Positions 22,281 to 31,900 of a stretch of DNA of 64,000 nt are shown in pieces (the first letter of the stretch is position 1; the number at the start of each line of letters is the position of its first letter). Position numbers and translations under genes: made by a program. The stretch spans positions 14,258,001 through 14,322,000 of the forward strand of contig NW_024464918.1 in NCBI RefSeq assembly GCF_017591425.1. The letters run 5' to 3'. This stretch comes from Ochotona curzoniae (lineage: Eukaryota; Chordata; Mammalia; Lagomorpha; Ochotonidae). The notes under the pieces are model-generated. The model did no database searches. It was given only the letters and a program-made list of their open reading frames with translations, and was not told where the DNA came from.

Positions 22281-22689
22281 GAATGTCTGGGGAGAAGCCT
22301 TCCAGAGAGAAAAGTGGGCACAGACAGCTCCTACATGGAGAATGATCTTGATATGTTGGAGCAAGAAAGAAAGTCAGTGTGTATGGTGTGGGAGAGAGAG
22401 AGCACAGAACACAGAAAGATACAATAGGAGGGTTCCCAAGCACTCAATCACAAAGGCTATAACAGACCGCAGAATTGTCACAAAACACACTCTTCAAATA
22501 GAAGCACCTATTCCCAGAGTAAAGGATAAGCGTGCCAACCCAAATCATAAACTGGTCCATGTTTCTACAATTAGCCAAGAGAATCCCTTAACTAATGCGC
22601 CATCATTTAAAAATTCTCCTGGGTGCATGCCTTTGGCAATACAAGAAAATAACCATCAAAGTGCATTCCAAAAACATTCAAATTATTAG
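22281..22689. other. 136-codon open frame region, judged non-coding
   Basis: A plus-strand frame at 22279-22689 starts at the edge of MER20 and continues through A-rich DNA. It has no signal peptide, domain or low-divergence family match I can recall, and no splice context. It is recorded so that the stretch is not read as empty. Confidence 0.3.
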
Positions 22690-23477
22690 AAATTTGACAT
22701 AAAATATACATATTTGTGTTACGTATACACACTGTATACTATCTAATCAGAAAAAATACATTCATCTGTTCAAGTACTGAACATTTCTTCATAGTAAAAA
22801 ATATCCAAAATTCCTTAATTAAACAAGGAAAATATTCAGTAAATTGTATTATTATGGATTGCCACTCTCCTGTTCAAATGAACACCAAACCTCCTATTTC
22901 TATTTAACTACCGTCTATCACCTATCAGCCAACGTTTCCTAATGCTTCCACTCCACCTCCCTCCTCAGGCTTTCTTAACTTTTATGAGATCATCATCTAC
23001 TATTTCTTTTTTTAGATTTTACACATGAGTGAGATCATGCAAGATGTTTTTCTGTACTTGGCTTATTTGCTTAATATTATGATCTCCCTTGCCATCCCTA
23101 TTATAGCAAATAACAAAATTTCATCCTTTTTTTCAAGGCTGGGTTATATTCCACTCTGTACATGTACTGTATTTTCTTTACCCATTCACCCAAATTTATA
23201 ATAAATAACAGTTGACAAGAACTTTCACAGTTTCCATGCCCTGGTTATTATGAATAAAGGTGCAATAAAAGTGGTCTATTCAACAGATATATTTTATTTC
23301 CCTTGGATATCCAAAAGTGGGATTGTTGAATCATATTACAGTTTAATTTTTCACTTTTTGAGGAACCTCCATAACTGTCTTACACAGTGGCTATGTTAAT
23401 AGACATTCTCACCAAAAGTGTGCAAAGACTGCTTTTTGAACTACATCTTCACCAACACTTGCTATATTTATTTTTTT
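22690..23477 (-). mobile_element. Old L1 3-prime end, antisense (main body of an inverted L1)
   Basis: The plus strand reads as the complement of the L1 ORF2 end and 3-prime UTR: CTCCTATTTCTATTTAACTAC, TTCCACTCTGTACATGTACTG, TTTCTTTACCCATTCACCC, CTTGGATATCCAAAAGTGGG, TTTGAGGAACCTCCATAACTG and CATCTTCACCAACACTTGC. The minus strand is therefore L1 sense. The element is split by two SINEs and resumes at 24079. Confidence 0.85.
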
Positions 23478-23742
23478 AGGGAACAACACCATGGCTCTAC
23501 AGGCTAATCCTGCACCTGCAAGTGCTGGCATCCATATAGGTGCTGTTTCATGTCCTAGTTGCTTTGCTTTCCTTAAAGCTCCCTGTTTGTGGCCTGGGAA
23601 AGCATCACAGAGTGGCCCAAGTCCTTGGGAATATTTAGGACCCTAGCAGCTATTTAGAGAGCGACCAGAGGATAGAAGATCTTTCTCTCCATCTCTGTGT
23701 CTCACTAGAAATCTGCCCTGCCAAGAAAAATAAAGAAATCTA
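23478..23742 (+). mobile_element. Lagomorph SINE inserted in the L1
   Basis: Sense: CACCTGCAAGTGCTGGCATCC, GTGGCCTGGGAAAGCATCAC, CAAGTCCTTGGGAATATTTAG, GAAGATCTTTCTCTCCATCTC and AATAAAGAAATCTA tail. It lacks the middle CTGGCTCCTGGC part and was itself hit by the next SINE at its tail. Confidence 0.85.
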
Positions 23743-24068
23743 GGGCCCATCGGGGTAGCCTAGTGGCTAAACTCCTCACCTCGCATGCCTCGGGTCCTAT
23801 ATAGGCACCAGCTCTAATCTGGCAGCTCCACTTCCCATCCCGCTCCGTGCTTGTACCCTGGGAAAGCAGTCAAGGACAGCCCAAGGCCTTGGGATCCTGA
23901 ACCCATGTGGGAGACCTGAAAGAAGCTCCGGGCTCCTGGTTTCGAATCAGAGCAGCCCTGGCCATTGTGGCCACTAGGGGAGTGAATCAACAGACAGAGG
24001 ATCTTCCTCTCTGTCTCTCCTCTCTGTATATCTGACATTCCAATAAAAATAAAATAAATCTTTTTTAA
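23743..24068 (+). mobile_element. Younger C-type SINE inserted at another SINE's tail
   Basis: Sense: GGGCCCATCGGGGTAGCCTA, CTGGGAAAGCAGTCAAGGAC, AGGCCTTGGGATCCTGAACC, TGGCCACTAGGGGAGTGAATC and CTGACATTCCAATAAAAATA. The repeat AAAGAAATCT at 23732-23741 and 24069-24078 is the target-site duplication. Confidence 0.95.
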
Positions 24069-24078
24069 AAAGAAATCT

Positions 24079-24195
24079 TAAAGTATATTTTGGTAACATC
24101 AAAACTTACATGAGTGAGATGGTATTTCACTGTTATTTTGATATGTTTCCTTAACAGTTAGTGCTATTGAACTTTTTTCATATTCTGGTTGGTTA
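24079..24195 (-). mobile_element. Same L1, resumed antisense segment up to an inversion junction
   Basis: GAGTGAGATGGTATTTCACTG, TTATTTTGATATGTTTCC and ATTGAACTTTTTTCATATTC are the complement of the L1 ORF2 stretch that carries GAGATACCATCTCA and ATGAAAAAATGCTCAAC. The segment stops at about 24195, where the sequence flips orientation. Confidence 0.85.
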
Positions 24196-24415
24196 TTTAA
24201 AGGAAACAACAGAGCAAAGAAACAACCTACAGAATAGGACAGAATGTTAGTAAGCTATAAATAAGACGAGCAGGCTAGTAGAATATATAAAGAACTCAAA
24301 AATATAAAGAACTCTATTGCAAGAAATACAAACTAACCAATTTACAAAAGGACAGGAGATCTAAATAAACATTTCCCAAAGAAATATATACAAATGACCA
24401 ATGCATACATTTAAA
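24196..24415 (+). mobile_element. Inverted 5-prime segment of the same L1
   Basis: GAAACAACCTACAGAATAGG, ATATAAAGAACTCAAAAATA and AACATTTCCCAAAGAAATAT then ACAAATGACCAATGC are L1 ORF2 in sense orientation. They are the part lying immediately upstream of the segment at 24079-24195, and the two pieces end at nearly the same L1 position. This is the pattern of a 5-prime inversion made by twin priming. Confidence 0.8.
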
Positions 24416-24951
24416 AAAAAGCTCCTTTCCAATAATTTTCTCTTATCAGCTTATTGTGTTACATTTAGCCCCACTGGTAAAAATGTTCAGCATCATTTTT
24501 TAAAAGGTTTGCACTGAACTTCACCAGTACTAAGCAAAAGAAGTACTTAATTTATCATTTTTGTGGCTTTGAACAAGACCAGAGTTGTCATTAGTAAATA
24601 AATCATGTCACATTTGATTTGTATGCAGTTTACATGTTACTTTATCCTAGGAAAAAAAAATTATTAAGCTTCAAACTGCCATGATAATGCCATATTTAGC
24701 AATGTTTAAGACAAGAACAAAAAGATTCTTCTTTTTCCTTTTTCCCCTAAGAGAAAAACAATTAATGAAGATAACCCACTTAAACATTGAAAAAGACCCT
24801 TAATGTGGTAAATAAGGAAGAATTTCTCAGTTGGCTTGTATATGGGAAAAAGTATTGCTGAAAGCTAGATGACTAATTTCTTAACACATTCCAAATTTTG
24901 ACTACACGAAAATTCTCTTCAAAATTACTCAAGCATGATAAATTTAGCTGC
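24416..24951. other. Unique A/T-rich sequence, no feature seen
   Basis: No gene or recognised element. Several A runs and T runs. Confidence 0.45.
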
Positions 24952-24969
24952 AAAGAAATTGATTATATG

Positions 24970-25293
24970 CGGGCCCAGCAGTGTGGCCTAGTGGCTAAAG
25001 TCCTCACTTTGAACGCCTGGGATCCCATATGGCCGCCGGTTCTAATCCCGGCAGCTCTACTTCCCTTCCAGCTTGTGGCCTGGGAAAGCAGTTGAGGACA
25101 GCCCAAAGCCTTGGGACTCTGCACCCAAATGGGAGACCTGGAAGAAGCTCCTGGCTCCTGGCTCCGGATTGGCACAGAGCACTGGCTGTTGCGGTCACTT
25201 GGGGAGTGAATCATCAGATGGAAGATCTTTCTCTCTGTCTTTCCTCCCCTGTGTATATCTGACTTTCCAATAAAAATAAAATAAATCTTAAAA
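24970..25293 (+). mobile_element. Young C-type SINE with perfect 18-base duplication
   Basis: Sense: GGGCCCAGCAGTGTGGCCTA, GGATCCCATATGGCCGCC, GTGGCCTGGGAAAGCAGTTG, AGCCTTGGGACTCTGCACCC, TGTTGCGGTCACTTGGGGAG and CTGACTTTCCAATAAAAATA. The flanking duplication AAAGAAATTGATTATATG is perfect (24952-24969 and 25294-25311). The conserved ends and flanks make it one of the youngest insertions here. Confidence 0.97.
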
Positions 25294-25360
25294 AAAGAAA
25301 TTGATTATATGTCAGAATTAATAATAAAAATAGAATCCAAAGTATTTTGTAAGCAATGTG

Positions 25361-25478
25361 GTACTATGTGTGTGTGTGAATACTATATATAACATATATA
25401 GTATATTATATGTGTAATATATAGTATATATATTATATAATATAGCATACATACATATATATATATATATATATAATT
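25361..25478. repeat. TG/TA-rich microsatellite cluster
   Basis: A (GT)n stretch is followed by imperfect TATATA/ATAGTATA runs and a final (AT)n of about 13 units. The ATATAGTATA-type blocks are partly self-complementary and could form hairpins. Confidence 0.9.
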
Positions 25479-25879
25479 TCCACTGATGTAATTTCTCTGC
25501 CCCAACAACAAGCAAAGATATTTTGCAAATAAGTAATACAAAGTGAATGAGAGGACAAAACATCTGAACTCCTCTCTTGGCTCAATAATTACAGAATTTA
25601 CACAATCTTGTGAAATGGGCTTGGGAACAGGAAATCAAATTTTTAATTTATATATCATTAGGTAACTGTCTTGGGCCAATCTCTATGTAGTCTGCCAGTT
25701 TTCATACTTGCCAAATAGGTGCACTCCCTCAGACAATGAAATATCCCAACATTACAAAACTGTAAAATTTTATAAATATCTAAGTTATTGGAGTTTGCAA
25801 ATCTCGACAAAACCTTGGACTTTGTTCTATGAAGGTTTCCTGTAGCGGTGACTGAAACCAGCTGGGCAGAACCCTCAGC

Positions 25880-26120
25880 ACATGTGCCACACCTTGGGTA
25901 GACTGGGTGACCTTTCTCCATCCCTGGGTACTGGGGCAGTTGGGAGGTGGGTGTGGCTTCTCCCCATCTCTCTCTCCTTCCCCCAGATACAGAAAAAAAA
26001 AAAAAAAATGGAAAACCTGGAAACAGTGATCACGCCTACTTTTCCCTGACTCTCAATCCTTCCTACCCAGATCAACGATGTAGGCATCATCAAAAATAAA
26101 AATTAAATAAATAAATAACT
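25880..26120 (+). mobile_element. Unnamed interspersed 3-prime-end repeat, copy A (possibly lagomorph L1 3-prime UTR)
   Basis: GGGAGGTGGGTGTGGCTTC, a C/T-rich stretch, CCCCAGATACAG, CCTGGAAACAGTGATCACG, CTTTTCCCTGA and GCATCATCAAAAATAAA, ending in an (AAAT)n tail. A second copy of the same layout lies at 32285-32490. The 3-prime A-rich tail suggests a LINE end. The family is not named because I cannot check the consensus. Confidence 0.6.
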
Positions 26121-26139
26121 TTTTTTAAAAAATGAATTC

Positions 26140-26235
26140 AGCTATGAGTTGAATTCTATAAATGGTTATTGAGCATTTACTGCATAAACATAAGACTTGT
26201 GATAGGTGTTGGCATACAGTGAGTAAAAAAAAGTA
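26140..26235 (-). mobile_element. L2-like fragment
   Basis: AATGGTTATTGAGCATTTACTG and GTGTTGGCATACAGTGAGTA resemble the antisense L2 end (TTATTGAGCACCTACTATGTG...GGCACTGGGGATACAG). Confidence 0.55.
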
Positions 26236-26329
26236 GGTTCTTACATTGATTAAATAAAAGTCATGAGAAAAACAAACAGAAAATTACAACTTTAAATGTA
26301 TACATATAATGTAGAGTCATACCATTGGT

Positions 26330-26455
26330 GTCTGTCTTTTACTACCAGAATGTAAGCTCCACAAGAAAGTAGATTCTAATTCTGTGCACAGCAACAGCCC
26401 TAGTACATAGAATAACGATTGGCACAAAACACATTTTCAATAAATAGTTAACAAA
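26330..26455 (+). mobile_element. L2 3-prime end
   Basis: AGAATGTAAGCTCCACAAGA, GATTCTAATTCTGTGCACAGC, CCCTAGTACATAGAATAACG and TTTTCAATAAATAGTTAAC follow the L2 3-prime consensus (TGTGAGCTCC...CAATAAATA). Confidence 0.7.
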
Positions 26456-26494
26456 AAAATGTTTTAAAACATTAGGCTCTGATCTTATTCATTC

Positions 26495-26640
26495 ACTCGC
26501 TTCCCTTATTTCTTGAATACTTACTAACCATCTGGCTACATGTTAGGCAACAGGGAGAGAGCAGAAAAAGAGACCATGAGAATCTCTGTTCTGGTGGCAC
26601 ATACATAACTGGGAGTGGAAAAAGAGAACGCAATAGGTAC
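26495..26640 (-). mobile_element. L2 fragment
   Basis: CTTGAATACTTACTAACCATC, GTTAGGCAACAGGGAGAGAGC and GAATCTCTGTTCTGGTGGC match the antisense L2 tail. It lies head-to-head with the L2 at 26330-26455. Confidence 0.6.
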
Positions 26641-26745
26641 ACACTGTTTTAATGCCAAAATTCTGGACACTTCCCAATGATGCCTCCTTCTAAGTCATCA
26701 CTGTGTGGGAAACAGAAGATTAAGTGAGCAAATGTATGCACGTGG

Positions 26746-26766
26746 ACACACACACACACACACACA
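26746..26766. repeat. (AC)n microsatellite
   Basis: About ten AC units. Confidence 0.9.
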
Positions 26767-27539
26767 AGCTAAGTATCTGCAGTAAACCATAAATCCAGAA
26801 AGAGCAAAGCCAAATCTACAAATGAGTCCAGAACACTAAAACGCCCTCTTCCAAAGTCTAAATTGAAAATGTTTGCATTTGGCTTGAGTGCCTGTAAACC
26901 CCAAAGCAGGCAGCTCATGGGCCATTGACAACACAGAGACAACCCCTGTCAGGGCACAGACATGGGAACCAGCTCTGCACCAGAAGGCCTGAGGTTTAGA
27001 TGAATTAAAAGGCCTTTGTCCCTGGCTCCTGGAGATGGCTAGACAAGGTGAAAGCATATGGCTGCCCGCCTGGCAGTAGCTCTCTCTGGCCTGGGATGAA
27101 CACATCGATGCCGGCCAAGGGAAGCTGGCAGCGAGAGTAGGCTCGGGTAGAGAGATGGCTGTGAGAGCCAGCACCAGCTTGGGACTCCCCTCCAGGCAGC
27201 TCTTGCTGAAACAAAGAGGAATGAAGGGAAGAGCTATGGATGTCCAGCCTCCAGGCTGCATCTGAACCTGAGAGTAGTGCTGGCTAATGCAAGGGCAGAT
27301 TGGCTACAAAACCTTAGGCACCGTGTCTGGAATGCGAGATTGGAGTAGTTTCCTGATAACTCCTCTCTGTATAATGGACTTGAGTTATAAAGGAATTCAT
27401 GCCCTCAGGACCAAATTACCCAGATAATTGAAGATAGAATAAAGATGGGTGAGGGCTGGAGACAGAAATATCCTCAATTACAACATTTCTCCTTTATTCT
27501 GAATGCATTCAATATTCCAGTTCATGATGACATTTCATC
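26767..27539. other. Unique G/C-richer block with a 141-codon minus-strand frame
   Basis: 26830-27290 is richer in G/C than its surroundings and repeat-free. The minus-strand frame at 26836-27261 is rich in Ser, Pro, Ala and Leu and has no recognised domain. A second minus frame overlaps it. More likely noncoding, and possibly a conserved element or noncoding exon, but nothing proves that. Confidence 0.3.
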
Positions 27540-27685
27540 TTCAGCTTCACTTAATACCCACACAACCGCCCAGATTGAGACACCCAAACTCAGGTGATTT
27601 TTCAAGTACGATGAAGTATCATTAGCCCTAATTTGAACATGGGCCTTCAAACTAGAATGTGCTCCTGCCCACACTCACCAGTCTT
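27540..27685 (-). mobile_element. MIR-like fragment
   Basis: CACTTAATACCCACACAACC, CAAACTCAGGTGATTTTTC and CCCTAATTTGAACATGGGCC resemble the antisense MIR core (TTTAATCCTCACAACAACC, CTCAGAGAGGTTAAG, GGGATTTGAACCCAGG). Confidence 0.55.
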
Positions 27686-27939
27686 ATCCTTGAAGATGTG
27701 GTTCCTGGGTTAAGCTTCACAATCCTAAATCCTAAACTATGAAACTATGTTCAGCTTCAGAGAGGCTTCATATTCAAACAGTAGACCAAAGCCCAAAAAG
27801 CAGCCAGGGCTGTGATACTTCCATTTGTCATAGCTAAGAATTAGGCGGTGATCTTATGGAAAGGACTTAAATTTCCCTTAGCTGCACACTTACTTCACTC
27901 TTGTTCCTTTATACTGCGTTTCTCATACTTTAGGGTAAA

Positions 27940-28265
27940 TGTTGTGGCTTGATGTGCCTCCCCCTAACCACACCCAAGAAAAAGTTCATGACTAGACACA
28001 GAATCCTCAAATTCCTATGTTAATGGTATTTGAAAGTGTGGCCTCTGGGAAATAATTAAGATTAGATGAATCACAGAGATAGGGTCCTCATTAATAACTA
28101 TATAATACGATAAAGAGGACCTCAAAATACACATCTGCTCTGTCTTATACTGCAGCAAGAAGGTCCTTACCAGGGCCATGCTCCTGAACTCTCCAACTAC
28201 CACAGCAATGAGTCTATTATTTATCAATTATTTTGTTATAGCAGAAGACAGACAAAAACAGCTAA
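27940..28265 (+). mobile_element. MaLR (ERVL-related) LTR
   Basis: TGTTGTGGCTTGATGTGCCTC, a GAATCCTCAAATTCCTATG block, GTGTGGCCTCTGGGAAATAA then TTAAGATTAGATGAATCACAG, AAGAGGACCTCAAAATACAC, and the end TTATTTTGTTATAGCAGAAG then ACAGACAAAAACA follow solitary MLT/MST-type LTRs (TATTTTGTTATAGCAGCC). No internal retroviral genes are present. Confidence 0.85.
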
Positions 28266-28344
28266 CAAAGATTATCTATAGAATTGTAGGCACAAAATTG
28301 GTAGCACCATCCAGTATGAGGGCATTAATGTATTTTAAAGTCCG

Positions 28345-28667
28345 TTTTTTTAAAAGATTTATTTCACTTTTATTGGAAAGGCGGATATACAGAGAGAAGA
28401 GACAGAGAGGAAGATCTTCCATCCAATGATTCATTTCCTAGGAGGCCGCAACGGCTGGAGATGAGCCAATCTGAAGCCAGGAGCCTCTTCTGGGTCTCCC
28501 ACGCAGGTGCAGGGTCCCAAAGCTTTGGACCATCCTCGACTGCTTTCCCAGGCCACAGGCAGGGAGCTGGATGGGAAGCGGGGCTGCTGGGATTAGAAAT
28601 AGCACCCATATGGGATCCCAGGTGTGCAAGGCGAGAACCTTAACCACTGCGCCACCGCACCGGGCCC
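28345..28667 (-). mobile_element. Young C-type SINE
   Basis: Antisense: AAAGATTTATTTCACTTTTAT, GGAAAGGCGGATATACAGAG, AAGATCTTCCATCCAATG, CTTTGGACCATCCTCGACTGC, CCCATATGGGATCCCAGG and GCCACCGCACCGGGCCC. The flanks TAAAGTCCGTTTTT (from 28336) and TAAAGTCAATTTTT (from 28668) form an imperfect duplication. Confidence 0.93.
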
Positions 28668-29087
28668 TAAAGTCAATTTTTGTAACGTCCATTCAGACTT
28701 GACATTTTAAGCTTGAAAAAACTCACATGTCCAGAACATCGTGTTCTGGCCTGCCTTTGAAATCCATAACTAGAAGACAAGTGCAAAATCCTGCTTGCTA
28801 AAACTTTTTCACATTAAATTTAGCAGAGTTAAATTACTGAAGTACAATTCATGGATCAGGTAACACTAAAAGCCAGAAGAGGTTCAGAACTCTCTCTTTT
28901 GTGACATGGGCCTCTAGCATTCATACAGAAAACAAAAGAAAGATACCGAAATAGCTTGATTGACCATAGCTAAGCACTCACCTTATTTCAACATGGTTGA
29001 ATCTGTTGAAAACATGATTAGCTGAGGTCTGTGGATTTAATTAGCAAAAACTCATCTGTTTCAAAAACTATACTTCTAACATACAAT
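28668..29087. other. Unique sequence, no feature seen
   Basis: About 400 bases between two same-strand SINEs, with no recognised element. Confidence 0.45.
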
Positions 29088-29098
29088 AAGTTTCATTT

Positions 29099-29420
29099 TT
29101 TAAAAGATTTTTTTATCTTTATTGGAAAGGTAGATATATAGAGAGAAGGAAAGAGAGAGAGGAAGATCTTCCATCCGATGGTTCACTCCCCAAGCAGTCG
29201 CAATGGCTGGCCCTGAGCCAATCTGAAGCCAGGAGCTTCTTCCAGGTCTCCCACATGGGTGCAGGGTCCCAAGGCTTTGGGCCGTCCTCAACTGCTTTAC
29301 CAAGCCACAAGCAGGGAGCTGGATGGAAAGCGGGGCAGCCAGGATTAGATCCGGCACCTATATGGAATCCTGGTGCATGCAAGGTGAGGACATTAGCTGC
29401 TAGGCTACCGCACTGGGCCC
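29099..29420 (-). mobile_element. C-type SINE
   Basis: Antisense: GGAAGATCTTCCATCCGATG, AAGGCTTTGGGCCGTCCTC, AACTGCTTTACCAAGCCAC, CACCTATATGGAATCCTGG and ACCGCACTGGGCCC. The flanks AAGTTTCATTT (29088-29098) and AAGTTTCAGTT (29421-29431) form an 11-base duplication with one change. Confidence 0.93.
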
Positions 29421-29431
29421 AAGTTTCAGTT

Positions 29432-30149
29432 TATTGACATAACAAGTTGGACTGCAGTTGCATGTTAGCCAGGAACTCAGAGTACAGAGGACACCAGGCA
29501 ATGATCTGCTTCTTTAACATGCTCTTTTCCATACTGAATGGAAATCATGAACTCTCAGGATCTAAAAATACCCTTTATTCACTCACTGTCAACTCAGATC
29601 CCTTGACTGCCCTAAAATATGACAAAAGAAATCCAAAAAAATGCTACTTTCGCGAGTTCCCTGTGATTTAGTCTAGATTGATTGAGAGATTAAAGAATCT
29701 TCATTATTGATTTGCTATTTACCTGGGCACATTTTATTGTATTTATGAGCCTCATTTTATCAATATTTACAGAGCTAAATGGACAAATACATAAAAGTTG
29801 AAAGCTCTGAAATATGACTGGAGTCTTAAAGTCTAAAGTCAGAGCTGTAACATATGGTTGCATGCATTAGTAAAGTTAGTAAATGATGCATAGAATTTGC
29901 AAGGCACCCAACCTTGGCTGGCTCCAGTGAAGTCCACCACACTGTACCAAAGGGTTTGAGGTGAGGGCAGGATGGAGGGTGGTGAGTAGCCTGTAAACAG
30001 GTGTTAAACCACTTATTCAAGCACTCTCTCAAATGGCCTGGAAGATTTTCCCAGCATGCTCTTGTTCTCTATGAGTCACTGTGGGAATAGCGGTGAGGTT
30101 TGGAGTTGAGTTATAACCATTCAGTGAAGCATTTCCCTCCAGACTGCAC
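29432..30149. other. Unique sequence, no gene recognised
   Basis: No recognised repeat. Short opposed frames at 29447-29671 and 29826-30032 are unsupported. Confidence 0.45.
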
Positions 30150-30660
30150 AAAGGAAAGGGGCTATGTTGGTAAATTTATTGACTATTTCATTAGATCAAT
30201 ATGGAATATGATTTAAAAGGCTCTGCTCAGGCTCTTTAAATCTATTTAATCAAACCAATTAATAAAAAAAAAAGCAAGAAGTTGAAGCATGTCCTGTAAG
30301 GTGCATCATAAATACACTCTTTTACTTGGGCTTTTGATCTCCCCCAGGTAATTAACAGCTTTAGTTAAGTTCAGTCATTCCTTCATGCCCGGCTATGGTC
30401 ATAAAACCCCCAAGCTGTGTGTAGCTCTTGGATTTATTATGTTTTTCTTACTGCAAAAGCGTCTCTCACATTCCGCTTTCTCCCCTTTTGAGAAAGTTTA
30501 TGTAGCCATTGCTTTTACAGCTGTCATGAAGGCTGCATTGGCTAGGGAGCTTTTGTACTGTTTGCAAGGCAGGGTACGCTCAGCTCTAGCTGTCTACTTC
30601 AGTAGCTTCTTCACTTCCCATCAAAATATTTTTATACTCTCTCCTTTCTAGGGGTGGGGA
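30150..30660. other. Repeat-free block, candidate conserved noncoding element
   Basis: A 500-base stretch with no recognised transposon and dense A/T-rich regulatory-type words: ATTTAATCAAACCAATTAAT (30244-30263), GGTAATTAACAGCTTTAG (30358 on) and GGTCATAAAACCCCC. TAATTA at 30359-30364 is the classic core of homeodomain sites. An 88-codon frame at 30385-30651 lies in the right half but has no recognised family. This has the texture of a developmental enhancer, but conservation is unmeasured. Confidence 0.4.
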
Positions 30661-31556
30661 GAAGAAAATATCCAGAAGCCCCCTCCCCAAAGTCCTTCTC
30701 CCCAGTTACCTGTCTAGTCCAGGTCCACTCTCCATGAATGAAATGACATCACCCTGTTAAACGGAACATGGTTTTTATTGTAGCATTTGGTGGGTTGGGA
30801 GGGAGAGTGTCTTGACAACCACTGAGAATGAAGTATTTTCTTCAGTCCAGTTCTTACTCGTTTACTGTCAGGTCTTCTCATGCCTGTAATTCCAGCTCCA
30901 ACAAAGCCATGAGATTTCTAAGCAAGCCAGCAGTGTCACCTGGATGCAGGAAGAAAGGCATACATCCTTCCAACGCCACAGTCATCATCATGGCACTCAA
31001 TGAGACTGGAATTACAGCAAACGAATTTCCACTTGGAAAGGAGGCAGATATTTTCCCCCAAGCCTTCCTCAATATCTGTTGAGGACGATTCCTATGAATA
31101 CTGCTACCCACATAACTACACTGCAACATTTAAAGCATAGTCTAAGGACACAAAGCAGTTAGCTACAAAATTTAATCTGCATTAACAGCCAACCTTCTTA
31201 TATAAGCCACAATGTTTGTGCAAAAAAGAAAAAAAGGTGGGATGGGGAGTGGACAATGAAACTCTCTTCTAAGCTCAATTTCCAAAGGGTGGTCACCTTC
31301 TGGAACCATCCAGAAGCTGGGTAGGCTCACACAGGTTCTGCTGAGAAGTTGGAATCAGAGCAATTGCTTTTGTTCCCTTTACTTCCCCTAGTTTAATTTC
31401 ACAGGTATTCTCTGAATTTCTACCAATATAGGCACTGTTGGGAAAGATACAGAAAAGCACAAAACACAGAAAGAACGCAATGCTTTTATCTTCTTTTTGT
31501 TTTGTTTTGTTTTGTTTTTAATGGGAGAAGCAACCTTATGTGAATAGTTGATTTCT
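30661..31556. other. Unique sequence with a (TTTTG)n tract
   Basis: A TTTTG repeat lies at 31492-31519, just before the next SINE. Short opposed frames at 30828-31129 overlap and are not credible genes. Confidence 0.45.
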
Positions 31557-31889
31557 GGGCCCAGTGTGGTAGCCTAGCAGCTAAAATCTTTGCCCTACAA
31601 CCACCAGGATCCCATATGGGCACAGGTTCTAATCCTAGCTGCTCCACTTCCCATCCAGCTCCCTGCCTGGGAAAGCAGTGGAGGACAGCACAAAGCCTGG
31701 AGACCCAGCACCCACACAGGAAACCCAAAAGAAGCTCCTGGCTTCAGATTGGCTCAGCTCTGGCTGTTGCAGCCGCTTGGGGAGTGAACCAATGGATGGA
31801 AGATCTTCCTCTCTGCATTCTTCTTCTTTCTGTATATCTGCCTTTCCAATAAAAATTTTAAAACTTAAAAAAAAAGAAAGGAAAAGAAA
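31557..31889 (+). mobile_element. C-type SINE
   Basis: Sense: GGGCCCAGTGTGGTAGCCTA, GGATCCCATATGGGCACAGG, CTGCCTGGGAAAGCAGTGG, GTTGCAGCCGCTTGGGGAG and CTGCCTTTCCAATAAAAATT. AGTTGATTTCT (31546-31556) and AGTTCATTTGT (31890-31900) are a probable duplication with two changes. The usual GTGGCC before the core is deleted. Confidence 0.93.
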
Positions 31890-31900
31890 AGTTCATTTGT

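Noticed and set aside
22279..22689. 136-codon plus-strand frame
   Set aside because: Begins at the edge of a MER20 and shows no domain, splice context or plausible homology.
24970..25045. tRNA gene-like head with a B-box-like GGTTCTAATCC
   Set aside because: It is the tRNA-derived head of a SINE and does not fold as a complete tRNA.
26836..27261. 141-codon minus-strand frame
   Set aside because: No family resemblance, and another minus frame uses the same DNA. Kept only as a G/C-richer block.
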